Shown here: positions 9,299-17,815 of the stretch, in pieces
Layout: each line of letters begins with the position of its first letter
Numbering within the stretch: the stretch's first letter is position 1
NCBI RefSeq assembly: GCF_900215215.1
Contig: NZ_OBDR01000001.1
Location: 310,001 to 374,000 of the forward strand
Length of the DNA: 64,000 nt
Direction: 5' to 3'
Origin: Methanohalophilus euhalobius
GTDB lineage: Archaea > Halobacteriota > Methanosarcinia > Methanosarcinales > Methanosarcinaceae
Position numbers and translations under genes: made by a program
Notes under the pieces: generated by a model
What the model was told of the DNA's origin: nothing
Databases searched by the model: none
What the model saw: the letters and a program-made list of their open reading frames with translations, nothing else

Positions 9299-9744
9299 TC
9301 ATAGAGCCATTCTTCGTCTATACGACAATATTCGTTTGTCTCATCATCCTTGAAATGGATGCTGATTTCTCTTTCAGCTGATTCTACTGAATCGGATGCA
9401 TGTACCACATTTCTACCGGTTTCAAGAGCAAAATCGCCCCTGATTGTACCGGGCATTGCTTCGGATGGATTGGTGGCGCCATTTATTGTCCTCATGGATT
9501 TTATTGCATCCTTACCTTCAACAATCATTGAAACTGAAGGAGCGGAAGTCACATAGGATATAAGTGAACCGAAAAATGGCTTTTCACAGTGTTCGCTGTA
9601 ATGTTCCTTTGCATCATTCTCATCGATAACATTCATGCGCATTGCACTTATCTTGAGACCTCTCCTTTCGATTCTTCCTATGATCTCTCCAATAAGTCCT
9701 CTCTGGACACCATCTGGTTTGATCATAACATATGTGCGTTCCAT
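9295..9744 (-). CDS. ndk: Nucleoside diphosphate kinase
   Basis: Transfers gamma-phosphate between nucleoside triphosphates and diphosphates through a phosphohistidine. It is 149 residues with [16 protein letters not shown] at the start, the ATP-site segment [19 protein letters not shown] and the active His in RNVVHASDS. The stop overlaps the first possible infB start. Its placement between rpl24e and infB is common in archaea. TGAGGAATTAATCA before the ATG provides a ribosome binding site. Confidence 0.97.
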   Translation of the reverse strand: MERTYVMIKPDGVQRGLIGEIIGRIERRGLKISAMRMNVIDENDAKEHYSEHCEKPFFGSLISYVTSAPSVSMIVEGKDAIKSMRTINGATNPSEAMPGTIRGDFALETGRNVVHASDSVESAEREISIHFKDDETNEYCRIDEEWLYE

Positions 9745-9758
9745 TGATTAATTCCTCA

Positions 9759-9947
9759 TCAGGCTTTTTTCATGTAGGTTCTGCCCGTTTCGGTCCAGAT
9801 AGTACGCCTTGGAAGTCTACCCATCTTGTAATTGTTCCTGCATTTAGAGGAGCAGAAATTGTAGGTAGAACCGTCCTTCTTTGCAAAAAGGATACCAGTT
9901 CCAGGTTCCAGTTTAGTTCCGCAGAAAGAGCATTTCTTGGTTTCCAT
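9759..9947 (-). CDS. rpl24e: 50S ribosomal protein L24e
   Basis: 62-residue zinc-ribbon ribosomal protein. It has CSFCG...CSSKC spacing (CxxC and CxxxC pairs), then the basic [12 protein letters not shown] segment. The ribosome binding site AAGGTGATGCGCA overlaps the end of rps28e, which indicates translational coupling within the operon. Confidence 0.97.
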   Translation of the reverse strand: METKKCSFCGTKLEPGTGILFAKKDGSTYNFCSSKCRNNYKMGRLPRRTIWTETGRTYMKKA

Positions 9948-9953
9948 TGCGCA

Positions 9954-10169
9954 TCACCTTGTTGTAAGTTTCTTTGCCTCTCTGGAAGTCTCCATCAGCA
10001 TCAGCACATCGCCGATACGAACAGGGCCCATACAGTTACGGGTGATGATCCTGCCCTTGTCCCGGCCATCCAGTACCCTGCACTGGATCTGGCTTGCTTC
10101 GCCATGCATGCCGGTATTGCCGATGACATCTATGACCTCCGCGGCATATCCTAAGTTTTCATCTGCCAT
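9954..10169 (-). CDS. rps28e: 30S ribosomal protein S28e
   Basis: 71-residue OB-fold ribosomal protein. [25 protein letters not shown] and [11 protein letters not shown] are diagnostic (shown here as two separate stretches of the same protein: [13 protein letters not shown], then RVLDGRDKG). It follows rpl7ae and precedes rpl24e, the standard archaeal order. AAGGAG lies 9 nt before the start. Confidence 0.97.
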   Translation of the reverse strand: MADENLGYAAEVIDVIGNTGMHGEASQIQCRVLDGRDKGRIITRNCMGPVRIGDVLMLMETSREAKKLTTR

Positions 10170-10198
10170 GGAGAATTACTCCTTTTTTATGGGTAAGT

Positions 10199-10552
10199 TT
10201 ATTTGAGGGCACTGACTTTTTCGGCCAGGTCCTCGATGGTCTCTGCGCCCTTACCTGCATCTGTAATTACTACTGCAGCACAGCCAACGCCTATTCCGCA
10301 GGCAGCTCCAAGTTCTTTCTGCTGTTTCACGTAGATGTAAGGTGCATTCTTTTCTTCACAAAGGGGGCCAATGTGAGCTACTACTTCTGCAGGTTCAACA
10401 TCGTCTGCAATGACTGCCAGTTTTGCAATACCTCTTTCTACAGCCTTTGTAGCTTCGTTAGCTCCTTTTTTTACCTTGCCAGTATCTCTGGCAACTTCTA
10501 CTGCTTCAAGAGCTTTATCTATTAGTTCATCTGGAACATCAAATTTTGCCAT
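10199..10552 (-). CDS. rpl7ae: 50S ribosomal protein L7Ae
   Basis: K-turn-binding protein of the large subunit, also a core protein of archaeal box C/D and H/ACA RNPs and RNase P. The start is set at ATG 10552 ([17 protein letters not shown]) because GAAGGAG lies just upstream; the frame extends 8 codons further but that start lacks support. [16 protein letters not shown] and the loop [11 protein letters not shown] are typical. It is first in the operon and is preceded by a leader of about 105 nt. Confidence 0.97.
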   Translation of the reverse strand: MAKFDVPDELIDKALEAVEVARDTGKVKKGANEATKAVERGIAKLAVIADDVEPAEVVAHIGPLCEEKNAPYIYVKQQKELGAACGIGVGCAAVVITDAGKGAETIEDLAEKVSALK

Positions 10553-10697
10553 AATTTCTATCTCCTTCGAAATCACGGTTTACACCGCGGTTTGTCATTA
10601 TTCATTGTATAGATGCAAACAATGGTCAATTCTACCATACTGTTTACATTCGTTGGAGTATTTGGTATGAATCGCCACTGGTACATATATAACTTGC
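10553..10697 (-). promoter_or_regulatory. Promoter and structured leader of the rpl7ae operon
   Basis: On the minus strand a TATA box (GTTATATATG, about 10685-10694) lies roughly 130 nt before the start codon. The long untranslated leader contains a hairpin at 10615-10647: GTAAACA pairing with TGTTTGC and ATGGT with ACCAT, with a 2-nt bulge on one side and a 7-nt loop. No standard kink-turn could be made from it. Confidence 0.5.
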
Positions 10698-10775
10698 GAC
10701 AACTCGATTGCACTTCTTGAAGATGCCTATCGATTATAAAACTTCTGGTATCGATTTAAAAAAGTAAAAGGAAAA

Positions 10776-11651
10776 TTACTGGATGGGTTCCATAGCCAGT
10801 GCATAGAAATTAGATGCATTGGCAGTGATGTCCACCTTGGTAATATTTCCGTAATCTGTAATGTTGTAATTTAGGCCTCTCTGGCTTGTGTTGGATGCCC
10901 TTATTGTCAGGTTGGTCATTGTGTTTTCAGTGGGATCGGCATACAGGGCAGTTCTTCTGAAACTGCTGCCATCTTCAATAGCCCATTCAACATAATACTG
11001 GTCTGCGAATTCATTTTCCAGATCGACAACTTGCTGTATAGGGGCATCTGTACTTGCGAATTGGAATATTTCATTGAATTTATGGGCGGATTTTGCATCT
11101 CCTTCAATTACATCTATTGTGTCTTCAACACTTTGTTGTTCTCCCAATAGCATGGGAGTTCCTATGACGTTGTAGATACCCTGTCCTCTGGAAAGGGGCT
11201 GGTATCCCTTATATGTTTCAGGAGCAGTATAGTACTGGAATGCCACAACCTTTGGGTCGATCTCATGCATTTCTATCCATGAAGAATTATCATATCCTGC
11301 TGAATACAGTTTGGTTACATTTGACCCGTAGAAATTATTGTAAACGGATGTATTACCTATAAGATATTGCAGTGGCGTACCGTTCAGGTAGGCGATGTTC
11401 ATGTATCTGGCTGTAGTAACATTATCTGGAGTTACCTGCAGACCATCCTGAATGGAGTTTAATTTTATCCCTATATGTTCACCCGGCACACTCTCAAAAC
11501 CAGATACCTGAACATTTTCAGATTGTTCATTGTTGTTGTTGGTTGACCCGCCGCTGAAAAAGAACATGCCGATTGACCCGACCATTATTACTGCAAGGAA
11601 TATACCTACATATTTTGTATATTTTTTTTCATCTTTTTTTCTAGGACTCAT
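10776..11651 (-). CDS. Membrane-anchored extracytoplasmic protein, function unknown
   Basis: 291 residues. A charged N-terminus (MSPRKKDEKKYTKY) is followed by one transmembrane segment at about residues 14-31 (VGIFLAVIMVGSIGMFFF). An Asn-rich linker and a large exported domain with many N-x-S/T sequons come next, which fits archaeal surface glycosylation. I do not recognise the domain. The gene is monocistronic, lying between the rpl7ae operon promoter and a large PAS/GAF sensor. It could be a surface receptor or a component of an envelope complex. Confidence 0.7.
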   Translation of the reverse strand: MSPRKKDEKKYTKYVGIFLAVIMVGSIGMFFFSGGSTNNNNEQSENVQVSGFESVPGEHIGIKLNSIQDGLQVTPDNVTTARYMNIAYLNGTPLQYLIGNTSVYNNFYGSNVTKLYSAGYDNSSWIEMHEIDPKVVAFQYYTAPETYKGYQPLSRGQGIYNVIGTPMLLGEQQSVEDTIDVIEGDAKSAHKFNEIFQFASTDAPIQQVVDLENEFADQYYVEWAIEDGSSFRRTALYADPTENTMTNLTIRASNTSQRGLNYNITDYGNITKVDITANASNFYALAMEPIQ

Positions 11652-11723
11652 GAATTCACTCCGCAGTCATCCCTGTTGAATTTAACTACGATAGTCCTTC
11701 TAATATATAAATATCTTCGGACT

Positions 11724-14246
11724 TTATGTATCATGAATGGAGGTTGCTGATGTATTGATATGTTCGTAGATTCCAAGTATGCAATCCTTTTCGTTCCATT
11801 TTATATTCTTAAAAGTTACTCTGCAGGGAATTTCTCTTCCTGTGCTGGAATATAACCTGATATCTTCACTATAAGGCCTGTTTTGGTTTATTGGCTTGTT
11901 TACGGAATCCAGGACATGCCTGTATCTCAGCGGATATATATCTGTAATGTCCATCTTTTTAAGCTCATCTGCAGAGTATCGTATCCACTTCTCAAGTATC
12001 TTATTTGTATAAAGCAATGCTCCCTTTTTATCGGTTACAGTGATACCTTCTTTTACATTGTCAATCAATATCTGCAAATCACTGATCTCCTTTTGTGCGG
12101 ATGCTTCTTTGTGCATATTTGATAGGACTTTCCCGATTTGTTTTGCTATCGTTTCGAGATCATGTCTGGATTTATCGGGGATTTCATATTCAGAATGTGA
12201 GGACAGATAGAGAGCAGCTATTATCTCGTTGTGGTATCGAATCGGAATTATTGCAGTTCCATGCAAGCCTTCATACCGGAGGTTCTTGCCTGTGGTGATT
12301 GCGCTGAGTTCGGAATGATGTTTATACACCGCCTGTCCGCTCATAACAAGGCGTGTATGTACTGAATTCCTTTCATAGTGGGAGGTACTATTCACAAACT
12401 GCTCAGACAGCCCGTGATGAGCTACCAGGTTCAGGTCTCCTGTTTTATCGTCAACAAGGTACAGGGCTCCTGAATCAAGGGGTGTGATTTTCAGTGCAAG
12501 ATCCAGTAGCCTGTTGAAGATCTCGCCATTTGATGTGGCAGAGCTGAGAACACTGTCAAGATCATACTGCAGGTGCATGAAATCATCGGAATGCTTTCTT
12601 TCTGTGATGTCTACAATGATACCTTGCAGATACGTTACTGTTCCATTTTCATCATATTTGATAAAAGTCCTTTCATCTATCCACCTGACATCTCCAAATT
12701 TCGTCATTATCCTGTATTCCTGATTGAAATCAGTCTGTCCCGCATCGATTCTTTTTGCGAGTTCGTTCTGGACCCTTTTCAGGTCATAAGGGTGTACTAT
12801 GTCAGCGTAGACCAGTTTACCCGAAAGGAAATCATCCACAGTGTAACCGAACTGTGTTACATTCTCGGAGACGAATTCAACAGGCCAGTCTTCTTCGGCC
12901 CACCATATAAATACGACTGCAGGGCTGTTCTTAATGACATCAGAAAGGACTGATTTTATTTCACTTGATTTTTTCAAATCTTCCATATACTGGTATAATT
13001 CCTCATCAGCCAGTTTTTGCTGGATTATATTCCACATTCCCTGCATGAGTAATTTTAACTGCCTCACATCTGTAGATGTATAATCCTGTCCCTTATTGGC
13101 AACACCCACAATACCTGCAATTCTACCGCCTTCAAAAATGGGGACGCTCAGATTTCTCTGGATTAATTTAGGATCAGTATCTTTCTCAGTTAAATATTCA
13201 TTGTTCATTATGGGAGTGCGATGGTAAAGTGCTTCATCCCATATACTGTAGCTCTCTGCCGGAGCCTTATCGGAACTCTGTTTGCCGTTTGACCAGGAAA
13301 TAACCGCATAGTTTGTTTCCGTTTCATCCAGGAATGCCAGAAAGCCAATCTTGCTTTCAGTTAGTGAGACTGCCTGTTCACGCGCATAATCCATTATTTC
13401 CTGAATTGAAGAATCAGACATGGCATATAGTTTTAAAAGAGCTTCATGACGTTTTTCTTCAAGATAGAGAGCATTTTCCACATTCTTTCTATCTGTTATA
13501 TCAACAATTATACCCTGCAGATATGTCACATCACCTGTATCATTTTGCTGGATTTTTGTGCGTTCATCCACCCAGCGTACATTTCCATCTTTTGTCAGGA
13601 TACGATATTCTTTGGTGAACTCTCTGTTACCCTCTGCGACACATCGGGCCATCCCCTGGCGCACTTTCTCTATATCATCAGAGTGAACGATATCACCGTA
13701 CACCAGTTTGTCTGATGTGAATTCTTCAACTTCATATCCGAATTGTGTAATGTTTTCCGAGACAAATTCCACTGGCCAATCATCTTCTGCTCTCCACAGG
13801 AAAACAATTACAGGGCTTGCATTGATTACTGTCTCGAGGGCTTTTTTCATCTCCAGGGCACCATCAATGATCTTTTTTTCTTCCATCTTCCTGGAAGTAA
13901 TATCCATGATAATTCCTTCATAGTAGGTGTTATCCGGATTATGATGAATCATGGTACGTTCTTCGACCCAGCGTACATCTTTTTTCCCGGTGAGGACACG
14001 ATAGGTAAGATTAAACTTTTCATCTCCGCTTTCCAGATGTTTTTCCACCTCTTCAGTTACCATTTCAAGGTCGTCCGGATGGATTATGTCACTATACCTT
14101 AAGGTGCCCGAAATAAAATCATTGGGAGTATAGCCAAAAAGAGAAATATTTTTCGAGACGAACTCCACAGGCCATCTGTCCTCTTCCTTCCATACAAAAA
14201 CAATAACAGGGCTTGCATTGACAATATCTTCAAGTACGCTTTTCAT
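11724..14246 (-). CDS. Multi-PAS/GAF sensory protein without a kinase domain
   Basis: 840 residues with domain order PAS (about 1-125), PAS (130-258), GAF (265-415), PAS (430-555), GAF (565-715), PAS (725-830). The first three PAS domains share nearly the same wording (SPVIVFVW...WPVEFVS.NI..FGY and a PAC motif DITxRK), so they arose by recent internal duplication. No HisKA, HATPase, GGDEF or other output domain is visible, and no membrane segment. It is probably a soluble redox, ligand or light sensor acting through a partner. The same PAS type recurs at 27940-28680. Confidence 0.9.
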   Translation of the reverse strand: MKSVLEDIVNASPVIVFVWKEEDRWPVEFVSKNISLFGYTPNDFISGTLRYSDIIHPDDLEMVTEEVEKHLESGDEKFNLTYRVLTGKKDVRWVEERTMIHHNPDNTYYEGIIMDITSRKMEEKKIIDGALEMKKALETVINASPVIVFLWRAEDDWPVEFVSENITQFGYEVEEFTSDKLVYGDIVHSDDIEKVRQGMARCVAEGNREFTKEYRILTKDGNVRWVDERTKIQQNDTGDVTYLQGIIVDITDRKNVENALYLEEKRHEALLKLYAMSDSSIQEIMDYAREQAVSLTESKIGFLAFLDETETNYAVISWSNGKQSSDKAPAESYSIWDEALYHRTPIMNNEYLTEKDTDPKLIQRNLSVPIFEGGRIAGIVGVANKGQDYTSTDVRQLKLLMQGMWNIIQQKLADEELYQYMEDLKKSSEIKSVLSDVIKNSPAVVFIWWAEEDWPVEFVSENVTQFGYTVDDFLSGKLVYADIVHPYDLKRVQNELAKRIDAGQTDFNQEYRIMTKFGDVRWIDERTFIKYDENGTVTYLQGIIVDITERKHSDDFMHLQYDLDSVLSSATSNGEIFNRLLDLALKITPLDSGALYLVDDKTGDLNLVAHHGLSEQFVNSTSHYERNSVHTRLVMSGQAVYKHHSELSAITTGKNLRYEGLHGTAIIPIRYHNEIIAALYLSSHSEYEIPDKSRHDLETIAKQIGKVLSNMHKEASAQKEISDLQILIDNVKEGITVTDKKGALLYTNKILEKWIRYSADELKKMDITDIYPLRYRHVLDSVNKPINQNRPYSEDIRLYSSTGREIPCRVTFKNIKWNEKDCILGIYEHINTSATSIHDT

Positions 14247-14388
14247 GGTTGGTGTGTCAATACCTGCAGAAAAAGAACTGTAATTTTTGGGGGATGGATG
14301 ATTGGGAGTTGCGATGGTATCACTTCTACTGATTGATCTTACATATTAAAATTGGTATCTGAACACTTATATAATATACTGTACCGAA

Positions 14389-14868
14389 TCAGCATTGCAA
14401 TTGCTGTTTCCATATTTTTTCTCTTTCAATTCTGTTTTGTCTGTTGGCTCCACTGGATGAAGGCAATACTGCTGTATCGTATCCCTTTTCCTGTAACAAA
14501 TACTCATATTTCCCGGCTCTTGTTTTTCCATTGAAAAGGATTTTACGTATGTTAGGTGCTATCACTTCAAGCAGGGAAAAATCATTGATAACCTCATACC
14601 TGATTTCAGAATCACCACTTCCCTTTCTTTCTGCTTGCCTGAAAACATCCCAGAGGCCTATTTTATGTTCTTTTAGAATTCTTAATTTTTCTGGATATTC
14701 CTTATTGTCAAGTTCCTCTCCGATAGCATCACCTGTGAGCTTCCAGAAATCATTTCCTTTATTGGCATAATATTTTTGTTGTCTGAGGGATTCTTCTCCT
14801 GGCAGGGATCCCATAATTAAGATTTCGGTGTCCTGATGAATTATCGGCTCAAGTCCTTTTTTTGCCAT
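14389..14868 (-). CDS. DNA glycosylase of the uracil-DNA glycosylase superfamily (hypoxanthine-DNA glycosylase type)
   Basis: 159 residues. Motif 1 is GSLPGEESLRQQKYYANKGNDFW and motif 2 is VLPSSSGANR (the first is cited here as GSLPGEES and YYANKGNDFW). This pattern fits UDG family 6, whose Methanosarcina member removes hypoxanthine from deaminated DNA. The protein would act in base-excision repair. It is divergent from the TPR gene, with the starts overlapping by a few bases of upstream sequence. A G/T-U mismatch glycosylase activity cannot be excluded. Confidence 0.82.
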   Translation of the reverse strand: MAKKGLEPIIHQDTEILIMGSLPGEESLRQQKYYANKGNDFWKLTGDAIGEELDNKEYPEKLRILKEHKIGLWDVFRQAERKGSGDSEIRYEVINDFSLLEVIAPNIRKILFNGKTRAGKYEYLLQEKGYDTAVLPSSSGANRQNRIEREKIWKQQLQC

Positions 14869-14933
14869 CTACAAATTTGATGTGCCTTATATTACAAAAG
14901 ATATATGATACAGAGAAGGCTTATTCTATTGCC

Positions 14934-15800
14934 ATGAGTTTTCTGAAAAAATGGTACGATAAAGTTTCCCGGAAAAAACAATTCACGACTCTCTATAGAC
15001 GCGGTGAGGAAATCTATGGGAATGGATATGTACTTTTTGAAATGGGCAATTATGAAGAGGCGCTGGAAAAATACAATGAGGCGGCCGCTATATGGGGTGA
15101 ACTGGAAAATAAATTAAGTGAGCTTGAAGATGATATGGAAGATGACCTGAACACTTTGAGAAAAAAATGCCAGAATGTTCTTTATAGCCGTTGTTTTGTC
15201 CTTTACAGGATGGGAAGGCATGAAGAGGCTCTTGAAGTAATTGATAGTTTTCTTGAAGAAGATCCGCAAGATGCCGGTAAATGGTTTGGACATGGATTTG
15301 TAATGCAATCGATAGGACAGCATCAAAAAGCGATTGAATCCTTTTCGAAATGTCTGGACCTGGATCCTGCTTTCTCAGACGCCTGGTATTGTAAAGCCAC
15401 TCTTCTTTATCAGAATGATGAATTTACAGAAGCTCTCAAATGCTATGATAGAGCGGCACAACATTCAAATGTGAAGGATTTTGCATTTCCACAATATTCA
15501 TTTTTGAACATAAATCCCAAACCCAAACTTAAAAAAGATGCTGCAGGCATTTTATATGGGAAAGGTAATACTTTGTTCAAATTGGAACGATTTGAAGAGG
15601 CTATAGAAGCATTTACAGAAGCCATTGATATAGAGCCAGAATCTCCCCAAATATGGCAGGGTCTTGCAAATACTTACCTGAAAATTGGAAACAATGATAG
15701 GGCCGACATGGCCTTTGCAAAGTTATTGGAACTTGATCCTGAAAACTCTCAGGCACAAGATCACATAAAACCTGCCAGTCCTGCTGAAGATAAAGAGTAA
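14934..15800 (+). CDS. Cytoplasmic TPR-repeat protein
   Basis: 288 residues from ATG 14934 (MSFLKKWYDKVSRKK). An upstream in-frame ATG at 14862 adds 24 residues without family features. At least five tetratricopeptide repeats are visible, such as GNYEEALEKYNEAAAIW, GRHEEALEVIDSFLEEDP, GQHQKAIESFSKCLDLDP and ERFEEAIEAFTEAIDIEP. There is no signal peptide, so it is probably a cytoplasmic scaffold for protein assemblies. Partner unknown. Confidence 0.85.
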   Translation: MSFLKKWYDKVSRKKQFTTLYRRGEEIYGNGYVLFEMGNYEEALEKYNEAAAIWGELENKLSELEDDMEDDLNTLRKKCQNVLYSRCFVLYRMGRHEEALEVIDSFLEEDPQDAGKWFGHGFVMQSIGQHQKAIESFSKCLDLDPAFSDAWYCKATLLYQNDEFTEALKCYDRAAQHSNVKDFAFPQYSFLNINPKPKLKKDAAGILYGKGNTLFKLERFEEAIEAFTEAIDIEPESPQIWQGLANTYLKIGNNDRADMAFAKLLELDPENSQAQDHIKPASPAEDKE

Positions 15801-15806
15801 AGATCT

Positions 15807-16256
15807 TCAGTACATATACTTGTCTTCTTTTTCTTCCCATTCGGACAGCAATTGTTGGCATATTTTGCTGTCCAGCTTTTCCACATTCATTTCTGTATCA
15901 GTACCTTTACAGAGAGCCCTGTATATCTGTCCGTCGTCAAATCCGATTTTTTCTACCTCGGCTGTTGTTGTCCCATAATAAAGCGTTTTGATGCGTGCCC
16001 AGTACAGAGCTGACATACACATAGGGCATGGATAAGAGGTGGTATATATTTCGCAGCCAGACAGGTCAAATGTTTCCAGATTTGATGAGGCTATCCTGAT
16101 TGCCATTATTTCAGCATGAGCCGTCGGATCATTAAAATCAAGTACTCTGTTATGTGCTCTGGAGATTACAGTTTTATCTTTTACAATTACAGCTCCAAAG
16201 GGCCCTCCCAGATTGTGTTTCATGCCCATTCGGGCTTGCTCAATGGCAATTTCCAT
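15807..16256 (-). CDS. Guanine deaminase-type nucleobase deaminase
   Basis: 149-residue zinc-dependent deaminase of the CDA fold. The His-Ala-Glu site (PTAHAEIMAI) and the zinc cysteines (YPCPMCMSAL) are present, with the guanine-deaminase-like DDGQIYRALC segment near the C-terminus. ATG 16256 is chosen because MEIAIEQARMGMKHN aligns with the family start. The longer frame overlaps the upstream gene. It follows the DUF447 gene by 4 nt and is likely co-transcribed with it. A tRNA adenosine or other nucleobase deaminase is a less likely alternative. Confidence 0.85.
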   Translation of the reverse strand: MEIAIEQARMGMKHNLGGPFGAVIVKDKTVISRAHNRVLDFNDPTAHAEIMAIRIASSNLETFDLSGCEIYTTSYPCPMCMSALYWARIKTLYYGTTTAEVEKIGFDDGQIYRALCKGTDTEMNVEKLDSKICQQLLSEWEEKEDKYMY

Positions 16257-16260
16257 GAAA

Positions 16261-16887
16261 TTATTCAGTGTCTTTGCCCCCGGATACATGTTTCTTAATT
16301 TCATCAATTTCATATAAGAGAATGTCAGCGGCATCTTTTTCCCTCTGTCCTCCACATTTGTAGGTAGTTTCCATGCACTGGTCAATCAAGTCGAGAAACT
16401 TATTGTCTCCTGTTAATTCATAACGAGTAGCATGCACTGCTGCCTCAATAACTGCTGTAAGGCCCCGGTTGATGGCCTTTGGTCTATAATCATTGGCTAC
16501 CGCATCCATTGGGATGATTTCTGCTGTCATGGCCTGTTCTGTATGTTTTATTTCACCGCATATGAAAATAACACTGCTGGCTGAATTTTTTAGCAGTGGT
16601 ATTTTTGTTGAATTCAGGGAATAGTATTTGAAATTCTCATTTTTGAGATTCGAAAAAGTCGATTTTACAAAAAGTAAAGGGTCACAGGTCACATTGGCGG
16701 CAAAATTTTTATCCTGTTTCACATTTTCATAAGTTGTAGAACCTTTATAAAGTCTTATGAAAATCCTGTTATCTTTGCGAATCAGGCCAATTGGAGCAGC
16801 GTTGGGGTTTTTTATGCCCGATGTCAATATGATCTCGGAAATTCCATCGCATATACCGTATTTGTCAAGTTCTGAGATTTCCATCAA
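16261..16887 (-). CDS. DUF447 family protein
   Basis: 208-residue archaeal protein of the DUF447 family (COG2457), which has a split-barrel flavin-binding-like fold. Recognisable parts are SGIKNPNAAPIGLIRKDNRI, the segment FAANVTCDPLLFV and NDYRPKAINRGLTAVIEAAVH. It overlaps the stop of the preceding CitG-like gene by 4 nt, so the pair is translationally coupled. As I recall, homologues of both genes also occur in tetrahydromethanopterin gene clusters of methylotrophic bacteria. A role in C1-cofactor synthesis is therefore inferred, not proven. Confidence 0.82.
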   Translation of the reverse strand: MMEISELDKYGICDGISEIILTSGIKNPNAAPIGLIRKDNRIFIRLYKGSTTYENVKQDKNFAANVTCDPLLFVKSTFSNLKNENFKYYSLNSTKIPLLKNSASSVIFICGEIKHTEQAMTAEIIPMDAVANDYRPKAINRGLTAVIEAAVHATRYELTGDNKFLDLIDQCMETTYKCGGQREKDAADILLYEIDEIKKHVSGGKDTE

Positions 16888-17804
16888 AACCGCATGCCTC
16901 CCATGATTGAAAGGAAAAGCCCGCCTATAATTATATCTGCAGTTGAACCGGGATTTATTTTCTTTTTGAGTAACTCTTCATCAAGTTCAATTATTGAAGG
17001 AAGGGTTGCTTCATACCCGCATGCTTCTATCTGTGTGACAATAGCGGTTGCCTTTTCTGAAACCTCGACTGCAGTTTCCCGGTTGAACTTGGTTTGTATG
17101 AATGTATCGGGATTTTTCGACAATAACTTGAGGAAAGTGTAAACAATGGAGCAATTTATGTCTGTACAAGTCCCTTTTTCTTCCATAAGGTCAGTGATCT
17201 GTTCGCTGCACCGGCAGCACAGTTCAAAACCATGGGTCCACTCTTTAGCTATCATGTCGTAGTTTTCGGATATTTCCATCAATTCGAAAAGGCTGGTTTG
17301 ATTTTTCCTTAAGATTGTGATGGAATCAGAATCATTGAGATCAAGATCTTCTACATCCTGTACACAGACATTTGCTTTTCCAAAAGCCTGATAGAAATTA
17401 ATCGAGTCCTCTACATCTGTATGTTTAACTATCCAGTGAGCCCTCTCAACCATTTTTTTCATATCAAACGTTTCATTTTCCTGACTCAGCTGACCTGCAG
17501 CTTTTGCCAGGGGAAGAAGGAGTAAGAACGCACCAAAATGTGTGTTTCCTCCTTTTTGCCATTTATTGCTTTCAAGCACGGCTTCTTTGAGCAATTGCCC
17601 TATCTTTTCTTTTCCAGAAGCAGCCCTTTCAATTACTGGATAAACACCGGTTGCAGATGCGAGGAAATGTTCATAACAGGTATCGACATAATCATGCGTC
17701 CTGTCAATATTTCCGGGTTTTGGTGATGCCGATACCTCCAATATCATTGCAAGTTGGGCACTGCGGGCAACTTCGGAGGGCTGTATCTTGTAACAGGAAT
17801 TCAT
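16884..17804 (-). CDS. Triphosphoribosyl-dephospho-CoA synthase-like protein (CitG family)
   Basis: 306 residues. Family motifs ASPKPGNIDRTHDY, GGNTHFGAFLLLLPLAKAAG and INPGSTADIIIGGLFL are present. CitG makes 2'-(5-triphosphoribosyl)-dephospho-CoA in citrate lyase organisms, but no citrate lyase is expected here. The methanogen paralogue more likely handles a phosphoribosyl or nucleotide intermediate. Downstream it is coupled to the DUF447 gene, and 11 nt upstream lies the marker 9 gene, which supports a methanogenesis-linked cofactor role. Confidence 0.85.
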   Translation of the reverse strand: MNSCYKIQPSEVARSAQLAMILEVSASPKPGNIDRTHDYVDTCYEHFLASATGVYPVIERAASGKEKIGQLLKEAVLESNKWQKGGNTHFGAFLLLLPLAKAAGQLSQENETFDMKKMVERAHWIVKHTDVEDSINFYQAFGKANVCVQDVEDLDLNDSDSITILRKNQTSLFELMEISENYDMIAKEWTHGFELCCRCSEQITDLMEEKGTCTDINCSIVYTFLKLLSKNPDTFIQTKFNRETAVEVSEKATAIVTQIEACGYEATLPSIIELDEELLKKKINPGSTADIIIGGLFLSIMGGMRF

Positions 17805-17815
17805 ATCCCCACCGT

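Noticed and set aside
10553-10660. Kink-turn in the rpl7ae leader for L7Ae autoregulation
   Set aside because: The hairpin has a 2-nt bulge but lacks the tandem G-A pairs of a kink-turn. Only a generic hairpin is reported.
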